Assembly (NCBI RefSeq): GCF_003970925.1
Contig: NZ_RWJF01000001.1
Location: 800,501-864,500 of the forward strand
Direction of reading: 5' to 3'
Source: Sphingomonas ginkgonis
Lineage (GTDB): Bacteria > Pseudomonadota > Alphaproteobacteria > Sphingomonadales > Sphingomonadaceae
DNA length: 64,000 nt
Position 1 is the first letter of the stretch; each line of letters starts with the position of its first letter. The position numbers and the translations under genes are program-made. Positions 37,210 through 47,074 of this stretch are shown here, one piece after another. The notes beneath the pieces were generated by a model, which was given only the letters and a program-made list of their open reading frames with translations, ran no database searches and was not told where the DNA came from.

Positions 37210-37587
37210 TTAGCTACAGGGATATTTGCCCGCAAAGACTCGGGTCATGGCCTCGGTCATGTCGATGTGGGCGCGCTCGCCCGGCGGGATCTGCCCGAAG
37301 CGGCTGAGGAATTCCTTCTGGCCGAGCGCCAGGTTCTGGCCCGCGGGCGGGCAGAAGCGCGGCTTGCCGCCCGAGCGGACCGCCGCCAGCCGCAAATTGT
37401 TCGACTTGATCCCCGCCGCCTTGGCCTCCGCCGTCAGCTTGTTGATCTCGCCCATCGAGAAGAGCGCCATCGCACCCTTCTTCATCAGCGCCTGAATGCG
37501 CTGGTTGTAGACCTCGGCGTTCATCGACTGAGCCATGGCCGGCCCGGCGACCGTCAGTGCGACAGCGAACATTAGAGATTTTCGCAC
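37210..37587 (-). CDS. Small secreted protein, tandem paralogue
   Basis: 125 aa from a GTG at 37587 with GGGAG about 8 bases upstream; signal peptide LMFAVALTVAGPAMAQ. The same plan as its neighbour: GAMALFSMGEINKLTAEAKAAG, FCPPAGQNLALGQKEFLSRFGQIPPGERAHIDMTEAMTRVFAGKYPCS. It lies 55 bases upstream of the paralogue and just beyond the ftsH terminator, so the pair probably has its own promoter between 37588 and 37625. Function unknown; periplasmic. Confidence 0.82.
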   Translation of the reverse strand: MRKSLMFAVALTVAGPAMAQSMNAEVYNQRIQALMKKGAMALFSMGEINKLTAEAKAAGIKSNNLRLAAVRSGGKPRFCPPAGQNLALGQKEFLSRFGQIPPGERAHIDMTEAMTRVFAGKYPCS

Positions 37588-37624
37588 GAAGACAGCTCCC
37601 ACCCTTTTTTGTCTTGCTGGAATG

Positions 37625-37659
37625 AAAAGGGCCTCTCCGCCGCGGTGGTGGAGAGGCCC
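37625..37659 (-). terminator. Rho-independent terminator of ftsH
   Basis: A perfect 10-base-pair stem (GGGCCTCTCC / GGAGAGGCCC) with an 11-base loop, followed on the minus strand by TTTTC. It begins 8 bases after the ftsH stop codon. Confidence 0.92.
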
Positions 37660-37666
37660 GATGCGA

Positions 37667-39613
<1,947 letters not shown>

Positions 39614-39705
39614 TCTTCTCGTCTCGCTAGAGGCGTCCGCCTGCCGCGCCAATGTAGGCTCTTGCGGACATTAAACAATGCGCGGGCTTGAGAAGGGATG
39701 AACGG

Positions 39706-39735
39706 GGCCGGGAGCGCCGCAGGGCGTCTCCCGGC
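39706..39735 (-). terminator. Possible hairpin terminator after the DUF3597 gene
   Basis: CCGGGAG-C-GCC / GGC-GT-CTCCCGG forms a strong interrupted stem 14 bases beyond the DUF3597 stop. No run of T follows on the minus strand, so intrinsic termination is uncertain. Confidence 0.35.
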
Positions 39736-39748
39736 CGCTCGCCGATGC

Positions 39749-40150
39749 TTAGTTGCGAAGCGATTCCGGCACCTTGCCGCCATTCTGGGCGAGCTTCTCC
39801 ATCACCGCCCGATGGAGCGCGATATTCTCCTCGGCCGTCCCGTCGCCAGCGACATGGACGTTGAGCTCGTTGGCGAGCTCCTTGCGCGCGTCGAGGCTGG
39901 AATCGAGGTCGAGCAGCTTAAGAAGGTCGACGATCGACGACTGGTAATTGCCGCCGCCGCCCTTTTGGGCCGCCATCTGCTCGAGCACCGCACCAACGTC
40001 GACCGGAGCCTGCTGGATCGGCTGCTGCTGCTGCTGCTGTTGCGGCGGGGCGACCGCGGGGCGCTGCTGCTGCTGCTGCTGCGGGGCGCCGCCGCCCTGC
40101 GGGTTTCCGTGATGGAAGATCTTGTTCATGATGTTGGAAAAGATGCTCAC
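39749..40150 (-). CDS. DUF3597 domain protein with two polyglutamine tracts
   Basis: 133 aa from a GTG at 40150 with AGGAGA at ideal spacing. N-terminal SIFSNIMNKIFHHG is followed by two runs of Gln (six and seven) separated by RPAVAPP. The C-terminal DUF3597 domain holds VLEQMAAQKGGGGNYQSSIVDLLKLLDLDSSLDARKELANELNV and ENIALHRAVMEKLAQNGGKVPESLR. No signal peptide is apparent. The domain's function is unknown. The Gln tracts are encoded by near-perfect CAG repeats, so the linker length may vary between strains. Confidence 0.88.
   Translation of the reverse strand: MSIFSNIMNKIFHHGNPQGGGAPQQQQQQRPAVAPPQQQQQQQPIQQAPVDVGAVLEQMAAQKGGGGNYQSSIVDLLKLLDLDSSLDARKELANELNVHVAGDGTAEENIALHRAVMEKLAQNGGKVPESLRN
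40021..40082. repeat. Two CTG/CAG trinucleotide repeat tracts
   Basis: GCT repeated six times from 40021 and six more times from 40063, separated by 20 bases. They encode the two Gln runs of the DUF3597 protein on the minus strand. Confidence 0.9.
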
Positions 40151-40303
40151 GCCTACTCTCCTGACCTGGTGAATGATGCCCGCTTGAACGCACCCGGAAC
40201 GGCATCTTTCCCCCTCGCCGCTCCGCGATCGGCCCAAGCCATGCGATGCTGCGGCGAGCCGTCGCGCTTCACAGAAGAGCCACCGGCTCCTAGGTGAGGA
40301 GCG

Positions 40304-40666
40304 ATGGCGTCCGCGTCTCTCCTCCGTCCCTTGAAGGGGCTGTTCGCCACCTGGCTGCTGCTGGCATGGACGCTGGCGGCCGCCCCGAGCGCCGCAGAGG
40401 CGCCGACCGGCCAGGTGGCGACCAGCGCAGCGGTGGTCGCGGCACCGGCCCACCAGGATCCCCACGCCCGCAAGCTCGAGCCACCCGCGACCGAGCGAGC
40501 CGCCGCCGCGCACGGCGACGGGCCGCCGCTGCCGCTTTCCGGACCGGGCGGAAGCGCCGGTAGCGCGCTCGCGCTCAGCCCGGCGACGGCGGATTCAAAA
40601 CCGCAGGCCGCGCTCAAGTCGCTGAACCTCGCTTCCTACGCTGCGCGAGCACCGCCGACCGCCTGA
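40304..40666 (+). CDS. Small secreted Ala/Pro-rich protein
   Basis: 120 aa. An N-terminal hydrophobic signal-like segment (GLFATWLLLAWTLAAAPSAAEA) is followed by a low-complexity, Ala/Pro-rich mature part with no recognisable domain. GTGAGGAG precedes the ATG. It is divergent from the DUF3597 gene. The reverse frame is also open here, as expected at this GC content, so reality rests on the signal peptide and ribosome site. Confidence 0.5.
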   Translation: MASASLLRPLKGLFATWLLLAWTLAAAPSAAEAPTGQVATSAAVVAAPAHQDPHARKLEPPATERAAAAHGDGPPLPLSGPGGSAGSALALSPATADSKPQAALKSLNLASYAARAPPTA

Positions 40667-40737
40667 TCTCCCGCCAGCAAACCACGATCACGCGCGCCGG
40701 CGAGCCCTGCGCGCGGCTGCAGGAAATCGGAACCAAA

Positions 40738-41052
40738 ATGACCTACAACAGCAAGCCGCGGAGCCTCGCGGTGGACACGGCCGGGCTCGCCCGCGCCGAG
40801 ACACTCCTTCTCGCCTATCCCGACGTCAGCGACGGGGAGCGGGACGAGATCGCCCAGTTTCTCCGCACCGGGCACCCGATGGACGTCGGGCTGCTCTCCT
40901 CCAACAGTCAGGCCTGGGCCAAGGCGGAAGCCTTCCGCCATGTCGAGCGCCACTATTTCGCCCACGGGCCGCGCTTCTACCTGGCGTGGCTCGCCGCGCT
41001 GGTGGCGCTGGTCGCCGGGCTGGTGCTGATCAAGGATCTCGGCATCGAGTAG
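40738..41052 (+). CDS. Small protein with C-terminal membrane anchor
   Basis: 104 aa. A soluble acidic N-terminal part (ARAETLLLAYPDVSDGERDEIAQFLRTGHPMDVGLLSSN) precedes a single C-terminal span (FYLAWLAALVALVAGLVLIKDL). The segment PDVSDGERDEIAQFLRTG is reminiscent of short zinc-finger or anti-sigma-like helices, but no Cys or His cluster is present. Function unknown. Confidence 0.72.
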   Translation: MTYNSKPRSLAVDTAGLARAETLLLAYPDVSDGERDEIAQFLRTGHPMDVGLLSSNSQAWAKAEAFRHVERHYFAHGPRFYLAWLAALVALVAGLVLIKDLGIE

Positions 41053-41137
41053 CGGCGCTGGCGGGCGGCGACGGATGACCAACTCGTCACCGTCGCCACC
41101 TTGCGGTTTGCGCGATCCATTGGCATGGCGCTGCGCC

Positions 41138-42118
41138 ATGACCGCATCCATGCTCGACCCGCGCACCCAGATCGTGACCGTGATCGGCGGGGGCGGCTTC
41201 CTCGGGCGCTACGTCTGCGAGCGGCTGTTCAAGGCGGGCGTCCGGGTGCGGGTCGCGCAGCGCCATCCGCGCGCGGCCTGGTTTCTCCAGCCGCTCGCCG
41301 CGGTCGGGCAGCTCGCGCTGGTCAAGGCCGATGTCGGCCGGCCGGCAACGCTCGAGCGGGCGATCGACGGCGCCAGCAGCGTCATCTACCTGCCCGGCCT
41401 TCTCAAGGGCGACATGGAGCGGGTGCATGTGGACGGCCCGCGCGCCGCCGCGGAGTTCGCGGCCAAGAACGGTGCCAAGAGCTTCGTCCACGTGTCGGCG
41501 ATCGGCGCCAGCAAGGACAGCCCGTCGCGCTACGGGCAGAGCAAGGCGCGCGGCGAGGCGGCGGTCAAGGCAGCCTTTCCCGGGGCGACGATCATCCGCC
41601 CAAGCCTGGTGTTCGGCCCCGAGGACCAGCTGACCAACCGCTTCGCGGCGATGGCGCAGCTGCCCGTCCTGCCAATCATCGCCCCTAACACCAAGTTCCA
41701 GCCGATCTACAGCCGCGACGCCGGCCCGGCGATTGCGCTCGCCGCGCTCGAGCCGGAGCGCTACGCCGGCGAGACGATCGAGTTGGGCGGCCCCGAAATC
41801 ATGACCATGCGCGAGCTGGTCACCACCGTCGCCCGGCTGTCCGGGTCGGAGCGGCAGGTGAGCGACCTGCCGGACATGGCCGCCGACCTCCTGTCGCGCT
41901 TCGGCTTCCTGCCGGGCGCGCCGCTCAACCGGGACCAGTGGGCGATGCTGCAGCAGGACAATGTCGCCAGCGCCGACGGCGGCCTCGCGGCGTTCGGAAT
42001 CATCCCCACCCCGCTCGAGGCGGTCGGCCGCCAGTGGCTGTCACGGTTCAAGGAAGGCGGTCGCTTCCGCGGCCTCCACCAGCCGACCGAGGCCAACGTA
42101 ACCCGCCCCGCCGGTTAG
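41138..42118 (+). CDS. NDUFA9-like complex I assembly/accessory SDR protein
   Basis: 326 aa from the ATG at 41138 (the frame extends to 41075). It is an atypical extended short-chain dehydrogenase: VTVIGGGGFLGRYVCERLFKAG, VVYLPG-like segment IYLPGLLKG, FVHVSAIGASKDSPSRYGQSKARGEAAV with Ser-Tyr-Lys-type spacing, and IIRPSLVFGPEDQLTNRFAAMAQLP. This last block and QPIYSRDAGPAIALAA are characteristic of the NDUFA9 group in alphaproteobacteria, thought to bind NAD(P)H at complex I. uppP follows after 12 bases. Confidence 0.9.
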   Translation: MTASMLDPRTQIVTVIGGGGFLGRYVCERLFKAGVRVRVAQRHPRAAWFLQPLAAVGQLALVKADVGRPATLERAIDGASSVIYLPGLLKGDMERVHVDGPRAAAEFAAKNGAKSFVHVSAIGASKDSPSRYGQSKARGEAAVKAAFPGATIIRPSLVFGPEDQLTNRFAAMAQLPVLPIIAPNTKFQPIYSRDAGPAIALAALEPERYAGETIELGGPEIMTMRELVTTVARLSGSERQVSDLPDMAADLLSRFGFLPGAPLNRDQWAMLQQDNVASADGGLAAFGIIPTPLEAVGRQWLSRFKEGGRFRGLHQPTEANVTRPAG

Positions 42119-42130
42119 TTCGGAGCAGCA

Positions 42131-42931
42131 GTGCCTCTATTTCTCGTCGCGATCATCCTCGGCATCGTCGAGGGCGTTACCGAATTCCTGCCCGTCAGCT
42201 CGACCGGCCACCTGATCCTCGCCAATGCGCTGCTGGGCTTCGACCCGGAGACCTGGAAGGTCTTCAACGTGGTCATCCAGCTCGGCGCGATGCTGGCGGT
42301 GGTGGTGCTCTACTGGCGGACCTTCCTCGCCGTCATCACTGGGCTGGCGAGCCGGCAGCCGGGCGCGTGGCGGTTCGTGCGCAACCTGCTGGTCGCCTTC
42401 CTGCCTGCCGCGATCATCGGGCTCGTCCTCCACAAGCAGGTGGAGGCGCTGCTCGGCTCGGCGCATGTGGTCGCCTGGGCGCTGATCGTCGGCGGCATCG
42501 CCATTCTCGTCGTCGAGCGCAACGCCGGTGAGCAGTCGATCGCGGGGGTCGCGGAGATCCCGCTCACCAAGGCGGTCAGCATCGGTTTCATCCAGTGCCT
42601 GGCGATGATCCCGGGGGTCAGCCGCTCGGGCGCGACGATCCTGGGGGCGGTGAGTCTCGGGGTCGAGCGGCGGACGGCGGCGGAGTTCAGCTTCTTCCTG
42701 GCCCTTCCGACCATGCTCGGGGCGACGGTGCTCGAGCTCTACAAGAATCGCCACGACATGGGCCCGATCGGGCTCGACCTCATCGGCATCGGCTTCGTGG
42801 TGAGCTTCATTGTCGCGACCGTCGTCATCAAGGCGTTCCTGGCGATCGTCACCAAGCGCGGCTTTGGCCCGTTCGCCTGGTACCGGATCGTCGCCGGCAT
42901 CGCCGCGCTGGCATGGCTCGGCATTCGCTGA
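42131..42931 (+). CDS. uppP: Undecaprenyl-diphosphate phosphatase
   Basis: 266 aa, GTG start with GGAG upstream. An inner-membrane enzyme that recycles the lipid carrier of peptidoglycan synthesis; overexpression gives bacitracin resistance in known species. Both active-site motifs are present: EGVTEFLPVSSTGHL near residue 14 and MIPGVSRSGATILGAVSLG near residue 158. Eight spans of usual length. Likely co-transcribed with the NDUFA9-like gene. Confidence 0.96.
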   Translation: MPLFLVAIILGIVEGVTEFLPVSSTGHLILANALLGFDPETWKVFNVVIQLGAMLAVVVLYWRTFLAVITGLASRQPGAWRFVRNLLVAFLPAAIIGLVLHKQVEALLGSAHVVAWALIVGGIAILVVERNAGEQSIAGVAEIPLTKAVSIGFIQCLAMIPGVSRSGATILGAVSLGVERRTAAEFSFFLALPTMLGATVLELYKNRHDMGPIGLDLIGIGFVVSFIVATVVIKAFLAIVTKRGFGPFAWYRIVAGIAALAWLGIR

Positions 42932-43003
42932 TTACCGCCGTTCATTCGCTGGCAAGTGATTGTGATATAAGGATCCCCACTGCCTGATTCGCGGGAGGAT
43001 GAG

Positions 43004-43486
43004 ATGCGTTCGATGTTGCTTGCCGCGCCGCTGCTGCTCGTTGCCGTACCCGCCGCCGCGCAATATGCTCCGCCTCATCCGCCGCCCTACGGCTACGACG
43101 TGCCACCGCCTTATGGCTATACGCCGCCGCCGCCCGGACCGGGCAGCCAGCTGGGCGCGGTGCTCGACGATCCGCATCTTGCCGATCGCGTTACCGATCT
43201 CATGCACGGGCTGACCGACGCGGTGCTCGACCTGCCGGTGGGCGACCTCCAGGCAGCAGTCGAGGGTCGGCCGCCGACCCGCCGCGACCATGACCGCACG
43301 CTCGGCTCGGGGCAGACGCGCCGCGATATTCACCGCCAGATCGCGGAGAGCCGCGGCACGATCCGGGCGGGGCAGCAGGCGATGCAGCGCTCGCTGCCCT
43401 TGATCGCCAACGCGGTCGGCCAGGCCAGCGAGCAGATCAGCCGCGCACTCGATAACCTGCCCAGCCCGGCCTATCCGCACTACTGA
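43004..43486 (+). CDS. Small secreted protein with Pro/Tyr-rich N-terminus
   Basis: 160 aa. Signal peptide MLLAAPLLLVAVPAAAQ, then a Pro/Tyr-rich stretch with repeated PPYGY units (residues 24-45). The rest is helical (LGAVLDDPHLADRVTDLMHGLTDAVLDLPVGDLQAAVEGR, then IAESRGTIRAGQQAMQRSLPLI). GGGAGG precedes the ATG. Proteins of this plan are common in sphingomonads; function unknown, presumably periplasmic or surface. Confidence 0.75.
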   Translation: MRSMLLAAPLLLVAVPAAAQYAPPHPPPYGYDVPPPYGYTPPPPGPGSQLGAVLDDPHLADRVTDLMHGLTDAVLDLPVGDLQAAVEGRPPTRRDHDRTLGSGQTRRDIHRQIAESRGTIRAGQQAMQRSLPLIANAVGQASEQISRALDNLPSPAYPHY

Positions 43487-43534
43487 CGCCGAGGTCACTG
43501 GACGGCGGCCTAGGCTACGTTAAAGCGGCTGCCC

Positions 43535-44206
43535 ATGTGGCAGCTGTTCCAATTTCCCCTATGCCCCTTTTCCCGCAAGGTCCGGCTGATCCTCGCCGAG
43601 AAAGGCGTCGCGCACGAACTGGTGCGGGAAAATCCGTGGGACCGGCGTGACGAGTTCATGGACCTCAATCCGGCCGGCGAGACGCCGGTGCTTGTCGAGA
43701 CGGAGCAGGGCATAACGCTGATCGGCAGTCAGCCGATTGCCGAATATTTCGACGAGACCGTCGACAAGATGCCGATGATCCACGGCAATGCGGTGATGCG
43801 CGCCGAGATCCGCCGGCTGGTGGAATGGTTCGACGAGAAGCTGTTCCGCGAAGTCGTCGAGCCGATGATGGTCGAGCGGATGCGCAAGCGACTGGTCAGC
43901 CACGAGAGTCCCGACACGCGCATCCTGCGCGAGGCGATGCGGGTCGCCAACAATCACCTCGACTATGTCGACTATCTGCTCGACCACCGCCGCTGGATGG
44001 CGGGACCGGGCCTCAGCCTCGCCGATTTCACCGCGGCGGCGCACATCAGCGTAATCGACTATCTCGGCGCGCTGGACTGGCGCGGGCACAAGCCGACGAA
44101 GGACTGGTACGCGGTCATGAAGTCGCGGCCCGCGTTCCGCCCGTTGCTCGGCGAGCGGATGGAGGTGATCGTCCCGCCCAACCACTACGACAAGGTGGAT
44201 TTCTAG
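43535..44206 (+). CDS. fzlA: Glutathione S-transferase-like FtsZ-binding protein FzlA
   Basis: 223 aa. The GST fold is seen as a thioredoxin-like half (FPLCPFSRKVRLILAEKG, NPAGETPVLVE, GSQPIAEYFDE) and a helical half. The segments ENPWDRRDEFMDLNPAGE, RAEIRRLVEWFDEKLFREVVEPMM and the tail RPLLGERMEVIVPPNHYDKVDF match the Caulobacter FzlA pattern, in which the C-terminal tail is important for constriction. FzlA curves FtsZ filaments and is not known to need glutathione. No other division gene is adjacent. Confidence 0.85.
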   Translation: MWQLFQFPLCPFSRKVRLILAEKGVAHELVRENPWDRRDEFMDLNPAGETPVLVETEQGITLIGSQPIAEYFDETVDKMPMIHGNAVMRAEIRRLVEWFDEKLFREVVEPMMVERMRKRLVSHESPDTRILREAMRVANNHLDYVDYLLDHRRWMAGPGLSLADFTAAAHISVIDYLGALDWRGHKPTKDWYAVMKSRPAFRPLLGERMEVIVPPNHYDKVDF

Positions 44207-44410
44207 GGACACCGCCTCATCGAGGTGGTTCGAAGAGCCGCAGCGTCGATAGCGATCGTCGCTTGACCTGATGCCAGATGACGCGAAGCTTTCCGAGCTG
44301 CGGCATCTTTGGCCTGTCCAATGCCATGTTCATCGGAGCGCAAGGCGGCTCCGCCGAGTTCCGCATCCATGCCGGGTGGTCAGCCGGCGGAAGATGGTAC
44401 GGAGATCGAC

Positions 44411-44989
44411 ATGGTACTCGCCTTGCTCCTGGCGTCAGCGCAGGCGGTCGCGGCGAACCCGCCTGCCGATCTTCCCGAATATAGCGAGCGGGCAGCTTAT
44501 GGACCGGCCGCGCCGAAGGCCACCGCCAGACCGCGGCGAGCATCCCTGGCCGACCCGTGTCAGGCGCGCACTCCCGAGCCGGGAGTGATCCTTGTTTGCG
44601 GCAGGCCCGACACCTACCGCATCGATCCCGACCTGTTGCTGGCGAAGCGCCTCGTCCATAACCAGGTTCAACAGCCCCGGCCACCCGAACGCCTGGAGGA
44701 CAGGAGCTGTCAGGTCGTCGGCACGATGGGCTGCATCAACACCCCGACGATCAACGTGTTTCAGGCGGTGATGACGGCTGCGACCATGGTGAAGACGGCG
44801 GCAACCGGCGGGAACGTGGGCAAGATGTTCGTCACCGGTCACGAACTCAGCGAATATGAACTCTACAAGCGGGCTCGCGAGCGCCGGATCCATTGCCCAT
44901 GGTCTTCGATGCGCAACGGCTCGGCCACCGGCGCAGCCTGTTTGGTCGACGATCCAGATGACAGCGCTGAAGGAAAGGCTGGCCATTGA
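44411..44989 (+). CDS. Secreted protein, function unknown
   Basis: 192 aa from the ATG at 44411 (CGGAGAT just upstream). Signal peptide VLALLLASAQAVAA. The mature part has several Cys residues (DPCQARTPEPGVILVCGR, RSCQVVGTMGCINTP, RRIHCPWSSMRNG, GAACLVDDP) that could form disulfides, and an Ala/Thr-rich middle (FQAVMTAATMVKTAATGG). A Cys-containing VILVCGR-type segment followed by a DTYRIDP-like block recurs in sphingomonad periplasmic proteins. The frame continues upstream to 44309 but those residues look untranslated. Confidence 0.7.
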   Translation: MVLALLLASAQAVAANPPADLPEYSERAAYGPAAPKATARPRRASLADPCQARTPEPGVILVCGRPDTYRIDPDLLLAKRLVHNQVQQPRPPERLEDRSCQVVGTMGCINTPTINVFQAVMTAATMVKTAATGGNVGKMFVTGHELSEYELYKRARERRIHCPWSSMRNGSATGAACLVDDPDDSAEGKAGH

Positions 44990-45038
44990 AGACACTTCAC
45001 GGCTGGATGCCATCGGTCTTCAGTCATGTGCAGGCCGC

Positions 45039-45764
45039 TCAACCCTGCACAGCTGCAACGAGATAGTTCAGGCGCAGATCCTCGCTGAGATGGAGGCCGC
45101 GGGCGGGAGTGAAGGCGATACCTTCGATATCCTCGCACCGGAGCCCCGCGGCGGCGACCAGGGTCTGCATCCGCTCGGGCGGGATGAAGCTGTCATAGTC
45201 GTGCGTGCCGCGCGGGATCCGGCCGACCCCCTCCGCCAGCGTGATGGTTAGCAGCTTCGACCAGGCGGTGCGATTGGGGGTGGAGAGGATGAGCAGGCCG
45301 CCGAGGGCCAGCCGGGCGGCGAGGGAGCGGAGGAAGACGGCGGGCTCGGCGACATGCTCGATCACCTCCATCGCGGTGACGAGGTCATAATCGCCGTCGA
45401 GCCGCTCGACCGGGACCGCGCGATAGTCGATGGCGAGGCCGCTCGCCGCCGCATGGGCGCGGGCCGTCGTGATTAATTCACCCGCCGCGTCGATCCCGGT
45501 GACCTCGGCGCCCAGCCGGGCGAGCGGCTCGCACAGCAGGCCGGCGCCGCAGCCGACGTCGAGGGCGCGCTTGCCCGCCAGCGGCTTCAGGTCCCGCTCG
45601 TCCTTCTGCCAGTGCTGATCGACCCGGTCGCGGACATAGGCGAGGCGGACCGGATTGAGCTTGTGGAGCATGGCGGACGAGCCGTCCGGGTCCCACCAGT
45701 CGCCGGCCATTTTCCCAAAATGCTCGGCCTCGCGGGCGACCACGCTGCTGCTTGTCTCGACCAT
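45039..45764 (-). CDS. ubiG: Ubiquinone biosynthesis O-methyltransferase
   Basis: 241 aa. It methylates two hydroxyl groups of the quinone ring during ubiquinone synthesis. EAEHFGKMAGDWWDPDGSSAMLHKLNPVRLAYVRD is the UbiG N-terminal block; the SAM site is ALDVGCGAGLLCEPLARLGAEVTGIDAA; then YDLVTAMEVIEHVAEPAVFL and ILSTPNRTAWSKLL. It is divergent from lysC with 41 bases between the two start codons, a common alphaproteobacterial arrangement. Confidence 0.96.
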   Translation of the reverse strand: MVETSSSVVAREAEHFGKMAGDWWDPDGSSAMLHKLNPVRLAYVRDRVDQHWQKDERDLKPLAGKRALDVGCGAGLLCEPLARLGAEVTGIDAAGELITTARAHAAASGLAIDYRAVPVERLDGDYDLVTAMEVIEHVAEPAVFLRSLAARLALGGLLILSTPNRTAWSKLLTITLAEGVGRIPRGTHDYDSFIPPERMQTLVAAAGLRCEDIEGIAFTPARGLHLSEDLRLNYLVAAVQG

Positions 45765-45805
45765 GGCCTGCCCTTAACAGGGCGCCGCGCAAGCCCCAAG
45801 GAGCA

Positions 45806-47074
45806 ATGACCCTGGCCCGGATCGTGATGAAATTCGGCGGCACGTCGATGGCCGGTATCGAGCGGATCCGCCACGTCGCCGAGCGGGTCAAGCGCGAGGC
45901 CGCGGCGGGCAACCAGGTCGCGGTGGTGGTCTCGGCCATGGCCGGCGAGACCGACCGGCTGGTCCAGCTCTGCCGCGAGGCGGCGCCGCTGTACGACACC
46001 CGCGAATATGACGTGGTCGTCGCCAGCGGCGAGCAGGTGACCAGCGGGCTGCTCGCGATCACTCTCCAGGGCATGGGCGTCCGGGCCTCGAGCTACATGG
46101 GCTGGCAGCTGCCGATCCGCGCCTCGCACCATACCTCGGGCCTCATCGAGGAAATCGATGTCGAGGTACTGGAAAAGGTGTTCGGCGACGGTCGGATCGC
46201 GATCATTCCCGGCTTCCAGGGCGTGACCGCGGCTGGCGACGTCGCGACGCTCGGGCGGGGCGGATCGGACACCAGCGCGGTGGCGCTGGCCGTGGCGATG
46301 AAGGCCGACCGTTGCGACATCTACACCGACGTCGATGGCGTCTACACGACCGACCCGCGGATCGCGCCGCGAGCGAAGAAGCTCGACTATGTCACCTACG
46401 AGGAGATGCTTGAGCTCGCCTCGGTCGGCGCGAAGGTGCTGCAGACCCGCTCGGTCAGCCTCGCCATGCGCTTCAACATGCCGCTGCAGGTGCTGTCCTC
46501 GTTCGAGGACCGGCCGGGCACCCTCATCGCCAGCGAGGAGCAGCTGGCCACGATCGAAGGACCGAAGATGGAACGCAATGTCGTCACCGGCATCGCCCAC
46601 GATTTGAATGAAGCCCAAGTGACCCTGGTCGGCCTGCCCGATCAGCCGGGGATCGTCGCGGGCATCTTCGGGCCGCTCGCGGACGCCAACGTCAACGTCG
46701 ACATGATCGTCCAGTCCGTAACCGCGGCGGGACACCTGTCAGATCTGACCTTCACCGTCCCACGCGCCGCGCTGGCGCACAGCCTGGCCGAGCTGGAGAA
46801 GGTGCGCTCGACGGTCGGTTTCACCGAGATCATCACCGACACCAACATCGCCAAGGTCTCGGCGGTCGGGGCCGGAATGCGGTCGAACGCGGGCATCGCG
46901 GCGCGGATGTTCCGCACGCTCGCCGACCGCGGGATCAACATCCTCGCCATTACCACCTCGGAGATCAAGGTGAGCGTGCTGATCGCGGAGGAATATACCG
47001 AGCTGGCGGTCCGGGTGCTGCACACCGCCTTCGGGCTCGACGCGGCGCAGGATCAGGCGGGAGCGGCGGCATGA
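45806..47074 (+). CDS. lysC: Aspartate kinase
   Basis: 422 aa from the ATG at 45806 (AAGGAG upstream). It phosphorylates aspartate, the first step toward Lys, Met and Thr. The kinase domain has VMKFGGTSMAGIERI, VVVSAMAGETDRL, GFQGVTAAGDVATLGRGGSDTSAVALA and DVDGVYTTDPRI. Two C-terminal ACT domains (GLPDQPGIVAGIFGPLADANVNVDMIVQ and GMRSNAGIAARMFRTLADRGINILAITTSEIKVSVLI) give feedback control by Lys and/or Thr. Confidence 0.97.
   Translation: MTLARIVMKFGGTSMAGIERIRHVAERVKREAAAGNQVAVVVSAMAGETDRLVQLCREAAPLYDTREYDVVVASGEQVTSGLLAITLQGMGVRASSYMGWQLPIRASHHTSGLIEEIDVEVLEKVFGDGRIAIIPGFQGVTAAGDVATLGRGGSDTSAVALAVAMKADRCDIYTDVDGVYTTDPRIAPRAKKLDYVTYEEMLELASVGAKVLQTRSVSLAMRFNMPLQVLSSFEDRPGTLIASEEQLATIEGPKMERNVVTGIAHDLNEAQVTLVGLPDQPGIVAGIFGPLADANVNVDMIVQSVTAAGHLSDLTFTVPRAALAHSLAELEKVRSTVGFTEIITDTNIAKVSAVGAGMRSNAGIAARMFRTLADRGINILAITTSEIKVSVLIAEEYTELAVRVLHTAFGLDAAQDQAGAAA

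Noticed and set aside
40021-40082. CRISPR-like spacing of repeats
   Set aside because: These are simple trinucleotide repeats coding for Gln; no repeat-spacer structure exists anywhere in the window.
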